Origin: an uncultured Eubacterium sp.
Lineage (GTDB): Bacteria; Bacillota; Clostridia; Lachnospirales; Lachnospiraceae
NCBI GenBank assembly: GCA_934358495.1
Contig: CAKRKO010000040.1
Coordinates: 1-22,913, forward strand
DNA: 22,913 nt
Direction of reading: 5' to 3'
Part shown: piece by piece, positions 1-5,889 of the stretch
Layout of the letters: each line of letters begins with the position of its first letter
Position numbering within the stretch: the stretch's first letter is position 1
Notes under the pieces: generated by a model
What the model saw: the letters and a program-made list of their open reading frames with translations, nothing else
What the model was told of the DNA's origin: nothing
Database searches by the model: none
Program-made: the position numbers and the translations under genes

Positions 1-11
1 TGAAATTCTCC

Positions 12-138
12 CTCAGGCTCTGAATCTAAGAACATATAGCGGCTTCGCCGCCAGAACAAACAATTACGGACTGATGTCAAGCAATTATAAGTCTGTACAA
101 TAAGGTTTTTTAAACTGTTTTTAGATTTTGAGCCAGAG
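12..138. repeat. Imperfect long palindrome, possibly cut by the window edge
   Basis: Arm 12-30 pairs with arm 120-138 over 19 positions, with two mismatches and two G-T wobbles. Inside is a perfect GC-rich hairpin, GCGGC-TTC-GCCGC (39-51). The remaining interior is AT-rich and has no convincing reading frame. It is the first of three consecutive palindromic elements filling the gene-free stretch 1-633. Its sequence does not match the other elements in the window. It could be a terminator region of a gene left of the window, or a dispersed palindromic element. Confidence 0.45.
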
Positions 139-149
139 GTAAGACCAAA

Positions 150-291
150 GCCACCGCAACGCGGTTCCCTTGACCATATACAAAAAGAACTGCTACACTG
201 TTGTCAGCGACGGAAAAATGAAACTGTTTTTGAGTTTCTCGCCGTCGGTAATCGACGTATAGCAGTTCTTTTGTATATGGTCAAGGGTGGC
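150..291. repeat. Long nested palindrome, 27/28-nt arms
   Basis: Left arm 167-194 and right arm 261-287 are perfectly complementary except for one extra A in the left arm. An outer GCCACC/GGTGGC pair (150-155 and 286-291) brackets a small ACCGC-AAC-GCGGT hairpin (153-165). An inner stem pairs CGACGG (208-213) with CCGTCG (242-247), capped by a GAAAC/GTTTC pair. The result would be a multi-branched fold. No SD-led reading frame is present. It could be a MITE-like element or a structured RNA. Between this element and the next one, 292-402, I see nothing I can support. Confidence 0.6.
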
Positions 292-402
292 GTAAATAGC
301 CAATGCCTTTCACTTTTCTTTTCTCTGTGTAAATTTGCGCATGCAACACAACAGTTATTTTGCCATTAGCTTATATGCATGCGTGTCACGCGGTGCCACG
401 GC

Positions 403-612
403 GTAGATAAAAGAAGCTGGAAGCAAAACTCCAAGGCAAGGCGGTAGACTGATTTTCGTTATCGAAGCGAGCATAGCCCGACCGCGGGAGTGTGTTTGAG
501 CCAACAGCTGCTTTTGCTGTTGGTGAGTTCGCGAAAGCGGTCGGAGATAAGCGGCGCAGCGCAGATAGAAAATCAGTCGTGCCGGCATTGGAGTTTTCTT
601 CCAGCTTCTTTT
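403..612. repeat. Structured palindromic element, family A copy 1
   Basis: Four nested stems are visible. The outer stem is 409-434 with 588-612 (25 bp, one bulged C at 424). The second is 447-457 with 568-578 (11 bp, perfect). The third is CCGACCGC (478-485) with GCGGTCGG (537-544). The apical hairpin is CCAACAGC (501-508) with GCTGTTGG (516-523). The joining segments GAGTGTGTTTGAG and GAGTTCGCG recur unchanged in copy 2 at 12579-12786, while the third and apical stems differ in sequence yet still pair. The outer arm ends 21 nt past the ktrA stop codon, so it would be read as the 3' region of the minus-strand ktrBA transcript. No target-site duplication is evident. Confidence 0.8.
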
Positions 613-633
613 AAAACTACCCTAAACAAGAAT

Positions 634-1290
634 TTAATTGTTGTATTTCCGAACAAGTTTTTGTATATCTTCGTTTTTACCGATCATCAGTAAATGTTCT
701 TCTTCTTTAAAACAGTAATTTGCCGGTGGCATAGCCTGGATGCCATCTTTGCTCTGAATTGCAATGATATTGGTATGGTATTTATTCCGAATATCCATTT
801 CAACAATTGTTTTCCCAATCCATTCAGGCAGTGGTGCAAGCTCATAGATGGAGAAATTTTCACTCAGTTCAAAGTAGTCAAAAATACTGTCAGAACTGTA
901 TTGCACCGCAGATTTTTCGGCAATATCCCGATCAGGATAAATAATTCTGTCGGCTCCATTGCGCAGTAAGAATTTTGCCTGGACATCTCTGGTAGCTTTA
1001 CTAACTACAAATTTTGCACCAAGTTCTTTTAATAAACAGGTGATTTCCAGACTGCTTTGGAAATTCGTACCGACACATACAAAACATTTATCAAAGTTTC
1101 CGACACCGAGACTTTTCAGTACTTCTTCTTTGGTGCAGTCACCGATTTTGGCATCTGTAACATAAGGAAGCAGTGGTTCTAATAATTCTTCATCCTGATC
1201 GACGATCATCACTTCATTTCCTAATTTAGCAAGATTTCGGCACAGATGACTGCCGAAACGACCCATTCCGATGATTAAAAATGATTTCAT
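634..1290 (-). CDS. ktrA: KtrA/TrkA-type potassium channel regulatory subunit (RCK)
   Basis: This is the cytoplasmic gating subunit of a Ktr-type potassium uptake system. The N-terminal RCK_N Rossmann domain opens with the nucleotide-binding motif GMGRFGSHL and a VDQDEE acidic end of strand 2. The C-terminal part (about residues 135-218) has the RCK_C pattern. I start it at ATG 1290 (MKSFLIIGMG), because a GGAGG sits 9 nt upstream, whereas an in-frame upstream ATG at 1326 has no ribosome binding site. That gives 218 residues, usual for KtrA. It lies 90 nt downstream of the channel gene on the same strand, so the two probably form an operon. In Firmicutes the family binds ATP/ADP and often c-di-AMP; binding here is inferred from family. 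Confidence 0.93.
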   Translation of the reverse strand: MKSFLIIGMGRFGSHLCRNLAKLGNEVMIVDQDEELLEPLLPYVTDAKIGDCTKEEVLKSLGVGNFDKCFVCVGTNFQSSLEITCLLKELGAKFVVSKATRDVQAKFLLRNGADRIIYPDRDIAEKSAVQYSSDSIFDYFELSENFSIYELAPLPEWIGKTIVEMDIRNKYHTNIIAIQSKDGIQAMPPANYCFKEEEHLLMIGKNEDIQKLVRKYNN

Positions 1291-1380
1291 AGCAAAAATC
1301 CTCCGTAAATAAAAATTCTTTTCCAAAATAAGAGTTATTGTTTGATGATATCAAGGTAATAATATCGATAAACAATAGAT

Positions 1381-2721
1381 TTATCCGATACTTATATGCT
1401 CTTTTGGCTGACGTACATGTGCCAGTCGTTTTTTATCTGTAAAGGACATGGCGAAAGAAAGACTTCCGACACGACCGAGGTACATCAAAAGAACAAGGAT
1501 CACTTTTGCACCTGGAACGAGATCCGGTGTGATTCCGGTACTCATGCCGACAGTGCTGATTGCAGATACAACATCAAAAACAATGGCTGTGAGATCCAGA
1601 TTTTGCAGTGTGGAAATCAGAAATGTTGCAACTACTGCAAGCAGCATGTTTGTGGTGAATACGGCAGCAGCTTTGGATATTGCGTCATCTTCCAAACAAC
1701 GCTTGTATATATTTACACCATCCGTACGGGTGAGTACTGAGCGTAGGTAAAGCAACAGAACTGCAATTGTGGTGACTTTGACACCACCGGCAGTTGAACC
1801 GGGACATCCACCGATAAACATCAGTATGATAGTTAAAAGCTGGCTGCTTTGACTTAAAGAAGCAATGTCTGTCGTATTAAATCCAGCAGTTCGCGGTGTG
1901 ACGGCGGAAAACAGTGCATTCAGGATGGCTTGTGATGTACTCATATCTGCAAACAGTGCATGTCGTTCCAAAATTAAGAACAAAATTGTTGGTATGACAG
2001 TCAAAATTAATGAAGTAGTCAGAACTATTTTGGTATGCAGTGCGTATTTGCGAAAATGAAGTTTGTGTTCTTTTAAATCACTCCAGACAAAAAAGCCGAT
2101 TCCACCAATCAGGATCAGTGCGATCAGTGTCAGACATACGATCCAGTTACCATTGTATCCGATGAAGGATGACATTCCAAACGCGCCCATCAGGTCAAAT
2201 CCTGCATTACAAAAAGCAGAAATAGAATGGAAAATTCCGTAGTAAATCGCCTGATCCAAAGGCATATTCTGTGAGAAACAGATGGTCAGGATTATGGCAC
2301 CGACACCTTCAAATAATAAAGTACCTTTTAAAATAAGGTAAGCCAGGCGGACAATACCGCTGGTATTTAGTACATTTACACTTTCTTTGAGCAGTCCACG
2401 CTGACGCAGGGTGATTTTTTTTCGTAAAAATAAAGAAAATCCAAAACCAAAGGTGATAAATCCAAGACCACCAATCTGTATCAGAATTAAAATGATAATC
2501 TGTCCAAAAAGTGACCAGTGTAAATAAGTATTGGTGACTGCCAGGCCTGTTACACAAGTGGCGCTGGTAGAAGTAAAAAGCGCAGTCAGAAAATCTGTCC
2601 AGGTTCCGGTGCGGCTTGCCAGTGGTGTCATCAGAAGAAGGGCACCAATAAAGACAATGCAAAAGAAACCAAGGGCAATCATCTGCATCTGCGAGATATT
2701 GTTTCGTAGTTTTGCAAACAT
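1381..2721 (-). CDS. ktrB: KtrB/TrkH-type potassium uptake channel subunit
   Basis: This is the integral membrane ion-conducting subunit for potassium uptake. The protein has 446 residues and is hydrophobic throughout, with the four-repeat M1-P-M2 architecture of the SKT superfamily. The four pore-loop segments can be read in order: TSATCVTGLAV, SAFCNAGFDLMG, TPRTAGFNTTD and AISTVGMSTG. Each contains the filter glycine. The C-terminus ends in a short basic tail. Translation starts at ATG 2721 with GGAGG (complement of 2727-2731) 5 nt upstream. Directly beyond the SD lie three tandem 15-bp repeats (2740-2784). The length and the adjacent ktrA favour Ktr over the longer proteobacterial TrkH. 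Confidence 0.94.
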   Translation of the reverse strand: MFAKLRNNISQMQMIALGFFCIVFIGALLLMTPLASRTGTWTDFLTALFTSTSATCVTGLAVTNTYLHWSLFGQIIILILIQIGGLGFITFGFGFSLFLRKKITLRQRGLLKESVNVLNTSGIVRLAYLILKGTLLFEGVGAIILTICFSQNMPLDQAIYYGIFHSISAFCNAGFDLMGAFGMSSFIGYNGNWIVCLTLIALILIGGIGFFVWSDLKEHKLHFRKYALHTKIVLTTSLILTVIPTILFLILERHALFADMSTSQAILNALFSAVTPRTAGFNTTDIASLSQSSQLLTIILMFIGGCPGSTAGGVKVTTIAVLLLYLRSVLTRTDGVNIYKRCLEDDAISKAAAVFTTNMLLAVVATFLISTLQNLDLTAIVFDVVSAISTVGMSTGITPDLVPGAKVILVLLMYLGRVGSLSFAMSFTDKKRLAHVRQPKEHISIG

Positions 2722-2739
2722 AAGAACCTCCGAGTTATA

Positions 2740-2784
2740 TTAGTGTTCACATGGTTAGTGTTCACATGGTTAGCGTTCACATGA
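2740..2784. repeat. Three tandem 15-bp repeats upstream of ktrB
   Basis: The unit TTAGTGTTCACATGG occurs at 2740-2754 and 2755-2769 exactly, and at 2770-2784 with two changes. The array ends 9 nt before the ktrB SD on the minus strand. It may be a protein-binding array, a leader element or a slippage-prone tract; the sequence cannot decide. Confidence 0.85.
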
Positions 2785-2808
2785 CATAAGAGTCAGGCGA
2801 ACCGTCAA
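2781..2808 (-). promoter_or_regulatory. Possible ktrBA promoter
   Basis: Read on the minus strand, TTGACG (2803-2808) is followed after 16 nt by TGTCAT (2781-2786), a 4/6 match to the -10 consensus. The tandem repeats overlap the -10 and the start of the transcript. The -35 is good and the -10 is weak. Confidence 0.35.
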
Positions 2809-2835
2809 AATAGTATACCATGATTTTATTAAATG

Positions 2836-2844
2836 TGCTATACT
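2836..2844 (+). promoter_or_regulatory. Extended -10 promoter for the 2876 gene
   Basis: TGCTATACT is an extended -10 (TGN plus TATACT) 32 nt before the GTG start. No good -35 is seen 17 nt upstream, as is common with extended -10 promoters. Confidence 0.45.
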
Positions 2845-2875
2845 GTACAAAAAAAAGTGACAGGAGGATGATTAC

Positions 2876-3409
2876 GTGACGGGAAGCATATTTTTCTGGT
2901 TTATTATATTAATTTTTATTATATCCAGTGTAGCAAAAGGAAAAAAGAAAACTGTAGACAGAAATAGAAATGCAGGGACAACACAAAGCCGTCAGGTACC
3001 GCCGGCACAGAAGCAGCATACACAGCAGATGAAAAAACAACAGACCGCTTATGAATCTTATAAATCACCCAAGCCAAAAGCAGCAGCTTCTGCGACCAGA
3101 TATTCTAAAGGAAAAAAGGCAAAAGCGTTTGAAAATCCTGTGGGACAGAATACAGAGCAGACGAGCAGTTTTGAACAGAATGAGATAGTGGCAGCGGCAA
3201 AGGCATACACCAGAGAGGTGGAACTGGATAATGACAAGGATGCTGAAAATCAGAACCTGATAGAAGATGTCTATGAGGTAATGGTCAAAGGACCGAAAAA
3301 TAATATTGAATTTCAGCGTGATTTTATAGCAGAAGGAATGGATATGTTAAATTCATGCTACTGTGTTCATGAGCAGGCAGCGAAAGCGGATGGTGAAAGT
3401 CCGTTTTAA
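2876..3409 (+). CDS. Single-pass membrane protein of unknown function
   Basis: The 177-residue protein has one N-terminal hydrophobic segment (about residues 3-20), then a long Lys/Gln/Ala-rich, probably disordered region (residues 23-110). A more ordered acidic C-terminal segment follows, including IEFQRDFIAEGMDML and a CYC motif. The GTG start is chosen because AGGAGG (2862-2867) is 8 nt upstream. The nearer ATG at 2868 runs into a stop after three codons. I do not recognise a family. The DUF1653 gene begins 53 nt downstream on the same strand, so the two are probably cotranscribed. Confidence 0.75.
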   Translation: MTGSIFFWFIILIFIISSVAKGKKKTVDRNRNAGTTQSRQVPPAQKQHTQQMKKQQTAYESYKSPKPKAAASATRYSKGKKAKAFENPVGQNTEQTSSFEQNEIVAAAKAYTREVELDNDKDAENQNLIEDVYEVMVKGPKNNIEFQRDFIAEGMDMLNSCYCVHEQAAKADGESPF

Positions 3410-3462
3410 ATCAAATTTTGGGAGTACTCAAAAAAATCAGGGGACAGAAAGAGGGAATTAAG

Positions 3463-4044
3463 ATGGCACAGGGAAATCCATTACCAGGAGAAAAATATTT
3501 ACATTTTAAAAATAAGCTATATCAGGTGATTGCAGTTGCAAAGCATTCGGAGACCATGGAACCGTATGTGGTATATCAGGCATTGTATGGGGATTTTGGT
3601 ATATATATCCGCCCGTATGATATGTTTATCAGTGAAGTGGATCATGAAAAATATCCGAAAGTGACACAGAAATATCGTTTTCAGTATGTAGAGCCGGAGA
3701 CAGCAGACAGCCAGAGCAGTGAACCAGAACAACAGAAAACAGCAGCAGATTGTGAACCAGAACAACAGAAAACAGCAGCAGATTGTGAACCGGAAAAGGA
3801 TGAGGATGCTGATGAGCAGATCAATCCATGGTTACTGCGTTTTCTGGATGCAGAAACCATGGAAGAAAAGTATCAGATTGTCTGTGATATCAAAGATGAA
3901 ATTACAGACAGACTGATTGATGATCTGGCGGTGGTTGTAGATGTAGTAATCCCAGAAGGAAAACTAAGTGATCGTTATGCTCAGTTAAAATATTGCATTC
4001 ACACCCGGCAGAAATACGAACAGAATTCTCTCTGGAGAAAATAG
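3463..4044 (+). CDS. DUF1653 domain protein with variable linker
   Basis: Residues 1-65 match the DUF1653 pattern: PGEKYLHFKNKLYQV, then AKHSETMEPYVVYQALYGDFG, then a VRP-like RPYDMF. The biochemical role of this family is not established. A Glu/Gln-rich linker follows, containing a duplicated 11-residue unit (EPEQQKTAADC twice, encoded by two exact 33-bp repeats). A predicted helical C-terminal domain (residues 120-193) contains INPWLLRFLDAETMEEKYQI. The start at ATG 3463 has a GAGGG SD 7 nt upstream. An upstream in-frame TTG at 3418 lacks a good SD. The stop lies 3 nt from the stop of the convergent CYTH gene. Confidence 0.85.
   Translation: MAQGNPLPGEKYLHFKNKLYQVIAVAKHSETMEPYVVYQALYGDFGIYIRPYDMFISEVDHEKYPKVTQKYRFQYVEPETADSQSSEPEQQKTAADCEPEQQKTAADCEPEKDEDADEQINPWLLRFLDAETMEEKYQIVCDIKDEITDRLIDDLAVVVDVVIPEGKLSDRYAQLKYCIHTRQKYEQNSLWRK
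3721..3786 (+). repeat. In-frame duplicated 33-bp minisatellite
   Basis: Two identical 33-bp units (3721-3753 and 3754-3786) are followed by the start of a third, which diverges after a few codons. The unit is a multiple of three, so copy number can change without breaking the frame. It encodes the linker of the DUF1653 protein. Confidence 0.95.
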
Positions 4045-4047
4045 TAG

Positions 4048-4503
4048 TTATTCTTTGCTATATCCATGACGGCTCATGTAGCTGTTGTGGTATTTGCCGG
4101 AATAAGTGACATCGTCGGCAAACCATTCCGGAGGAATGAAAGCGTTTGCTTCATCTTCAGATGGAAATTCTACTTCTGCAAGAATCAGCGGCGCAAGATC
4201 ATTTTCGAAAATATCCAGTTCAATGGTATAGTTTTTAAAAGGAATACAATATCTTTTTTTGGTGATGATCAGTCCATCGGCTTTTGGCCGCAAATGTGCG
4301 TAACCTTCTGCTGATAGTGGGAGATTGTACTCCTCTCTGGACATCAGTCCGTCAGATTTGTAGGTGAGAAAATAGTCATTATCCTGTTTGCGGATGCGCA
4401 CAACCGGAGATGTACACAGATACCCTTGTTCAATGTGGCGGCAGGGATACTGTTCGATGTTTTTTGGTAATTGTTTAATTAAAAATTTGCGTTCAATTTC
4501 CAT
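4048..4503 (-). CDS. CYTH domain protein (triphosphate tunnel metalloenzyme family)
   Basis: The protein starts MEIERKFLI, the family signature ExExK (E2, E4, K6). Charged residues expected to line the tunnel follow in order: VRIRKQ, TYKS, KKRY, ELDIF and AEVEF. CYTH enzymes bind divalent metal and hydrolyse or cyclise triphosphate substrates such as inorganic triphosphate. The exact substrate cannot be read from sequence. At 151 residues it is a stand-alone domain, similar to small bacterial inorganic triphosphatases. It is convergent with the DUF1653 gene, with 3 nt between stops, and divergent from the DJ-1 gene. Confidence 0.9.
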   Translation of the reverse strand: MEIERKFLIKQLPKNIEQYPCRHIEQGYLCTSPVVRIRKQDNDYFLTYKSDGLMSREEYNLPLSAEGYAHLRPKADGLIITKKRYCIPFKNYTIELDIFENDLAPLILAEVEFPSEDEANAFIPPEWFADDVTYSGKYHNSYMSRHGYSKE

Positions 4504-4537
4504 GATAAAAATACTCCATTCTGCAATTGGGATAGAA

Positions 4538-4567
4538 AGATATGGTGTACATATCTGATAGTATAAT
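4538..4567. promoter_or_regulatory. Inverted repeat and -10 between CYTH and DJ-1 genes
   Basis: A perfect 7-bp inverted repeat AGATATG-GTGTA-CATATCT (4538-4556) is followed 5 bp later by a consensus TATAAT (4562-4567) on the plus strand. No clear -35 is seen. The palindrome would overlap the spacer, so it could be an operator for the DJ-1 gene. The leader to the 4711 start would be about 140 nt. Confidence 0.4.
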
Positions 4568-4710
4568 CTTATAGTAACAGGAACAGAATTGAAAAATCAA
4601 TAAAAAATGTGATAATGGCGCAGACCATTTTACAAACATGCCTTCTTAAATGTTAATTCAGGAAGGAATTGAGAAGTACGAAAGTATATTCTGATATAAA
4701 GGAGGAAAAA

Positions 4711-5250
4711 ATGAGTAAAATAGCAGTATTATGTAACGATGGCGTAGAAGAAATTGAGTGTCTGACCGTAGTAGATTTCTGCAGAAGAGCCGGAATTCAT
4801 GTAATTACAGTATCTGTAACAGGAAAACGTCAGATTAAAGGTGCACACAATATCGTTTTTCATGCAGAGGAAGTTTTTGCAGATATGAATTTTGATGAAT
4901 TTGACGGAATTGTATATCCAGGAGGACCCGGAACTGCCTCACTGGGGGAAAAACCAGGCGTCAAAGAACTTGCACGGAAATTTCTGGCAGAAGGAAAAAT
5001 GCTGGCAGCAATCTGTGCGGCACCGGGGATGATTTCTGAAACAGGTATTTTAAAGGAAAAACATGCCACAGGATATCCGGGATGCAATCCGCAAGGAGGA
5101 GCTATCTGGAGTGATAAGAAAGCTGTGACAGATGGAAATCTGGTTACGGGAAAAGGTCCGGGAGCAGCGAATGAATTTGCAATTGCAATCATTCGTTACC
5201 TTGAAGGTGATGTGAAAGCAGATCAGATTCGTACCTCCACTATGATGTAG
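4711..5250 (+). CDS. DJ-1/PfpI family protein
   Basis: The 179-residue protein has the glutamine-amidotransferase-like fold of DJ-1/YajL/ThiJ. C102 in AAICAAPG is the nucleophile-elbow cysteine, and E16 in GVEEIE is the glutamate that contacts it. YPGGPG (69-74) is the usual glycine loop. Members include deglycase/glyoxalase-like and redox-stress proteins; which activity applies here is not decidable. The start at ATG 4711 is supported by AAAGGAGG 5 nt upstream. An upstream in-frame start at 4669 has no comparable SD. It appears monocistronic. Confidence 0.92.
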   Translation: MSKIAVLCNDGVEEIECLTVVDFCRRAGIHVITVSVTGKRQIKGAHNIVFHAEEVFADMNFDEFDGIVYPGGPGTASLGEKPGVKELARKFLAEGKMLAAICAAPGMISETGILKEKHATGYPGCNPQGGAIWSDKKAVTDGNLVTGKGPGAANEFAIAIIRYLEGDVKADQIRTSTMM

Positions 5251-5260
5251 TAAGCCAGAC

Positions 5261-5287
5261 AATCTTTTTCTAAAACAGAAGATTTTT
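5261..5287 (+). terminator. Weak terminator after the DJ-1 gene
   Basis: AATCTT (5261-5266) pairs with AAGATT (5279-5284), extended by CT/AG, and is followed by a short T run. The stem is AT-rich, so efficiency is uncertain. Confidence 0.35.
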
Positions 5288-5353
5288 CCAGACATAAAAA
5301 CAACATCTTCGTTAATACTAGGAACAAGACAGAAAACTTCATAAGGATACTTC

Positions 5354-5388
5354 TGTTGAGTCGAAAAGAATCTCTTTTCTATTCAACA
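5354..5388 (+). other. Hairpin in the SASP upstream region
   Basis: TGTTGA (5354-5359) pairs with TCAACA (5383-5388), and GAAAAGA (5363-5369) with TCTTTTC (5373-5379). The structure lies 58 nt before the SASP start. I could not find a convincing sigma-G promoter (GNATR / CATNNTA) around it. It may be a leader hairpin. Confidence 0.4.
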
Positions 5389-5446
5389 AAACTACCGGGA
5401 AGTCACCTGTCTTTACTATAGAGAAAAAATACGGAGGTGTAACAAC

Positions 5447-5656
5447 ATGAGTAATTCTAAGAGCTCAAACAAAGTATCAGTTCCGGAGGCAAAAGAAGCA
5501 ATGAACCGTTTCAAACAGGAAGTGGCATCTGAACTTGGAGTACCTTTAAAAGAAGGATACAATGGTGAACTGACATCTCGTCAGGCCGGTTCCATCGGTG
5601 GTGAAATGGTGAAAAAAATGATCATGAGACAGGAAGAGCAGATGTCTAACAAGTAA
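5447..5656 (+). CDS. Alpha/beta-type small acid-soluble spore protein
   Basis: The 69-residue protein carries the family core: AMNRFKQEVASELGV, then GYNGELTSRQAGSIGGEMVKKMI. These proteins coat spore DNA in the forespore and protect it from UV and chemical damage. FKQEVA resembles the germination protease (GPR) cleavage site. Translation starts at ATG 5447, with GGAGGTG 8 nt upstream. Its presence shows the organism belongs to a sporulating lineage. Expression is expected under sigma-G, but the promoter is not evident from sequence. Confidence 0.95.
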   Translation: MSNSKSSNKVSVPEAKEAMNRFKQEVASELGVPLKEGYNGELTSRQAGSIGGEMVKKMIMRQEEQMSNK

Positions 5657-5666
5657 GAATTGCTAT

Positions 5667-5827
5667 TCTGTGACGATCAAAGACAAAAACAGGGATCACA
5701 GATGTGAAGAAGTATATGCATGCGTTGCACGATATACATCTTACCGCAAGAATATAAAAAATATTCTTGATAATCGCAGTTCCTGTAAAAAGAAGAGGAG
5801 CGGTTGCATTATGCAGCCGCTCTTTTT
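5667..5827 (+). ncRNA. Candidate hairpin array / sRNA or SASP 3' region
   Basis: Successive stem-loops follow the SASP stop: TCTGTGA with TCACAGA (5667-5702), GTATAT with ATATAC (5712-5737), and CAAGAATAT with ATATTCTTG (5747-5769). The strong terminator at 5798-5827 closes the array. The first stem begins 11 nt past the stop codon. It could be a structured 3' UTR or an sRNA processed from it. No separate promoter is seen. Confidence 0.35.
5798..5827 (+). terminator. Strong intrinsic terminator
   Basis: The 11-bp stem GAGCGGTTGCA / TGCAGCCGCTC has one G-T wobble and a 3-nt loop, and is followed by five Ts. It ends the SASP transcription unit and faces the convergent glmS gene. Confidence 0.9.
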
Positions 5828-5889
5828 GGGTGGAAAGCTTTTGCTTTCCTAAAAAGAAGATTTAAACTTTACAAAAAAGTAAAGAGGCT

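Noticed and set aside
355..588. Minus-strand open frame across family A copy 1, with a similar frame at 12553-12744 in copy 2 (shared IFYLRCAAY and QTHSR strings)
   Set aside because: The shared residues coincide with the DNA segments conserved for folding. The frames lack SDs and differ in start context, and the stem sequences diverge without regard to codons. They are more simply by-products of the palindromic element.
2722..2875. c-di-AMP (ydaO-type) riboswitch upstream of ktrB
   Set aside because: The intergenic region is too short and dominated by the 15-bp tandem repeats; none of the riboswitch's characteristic structure is visible.
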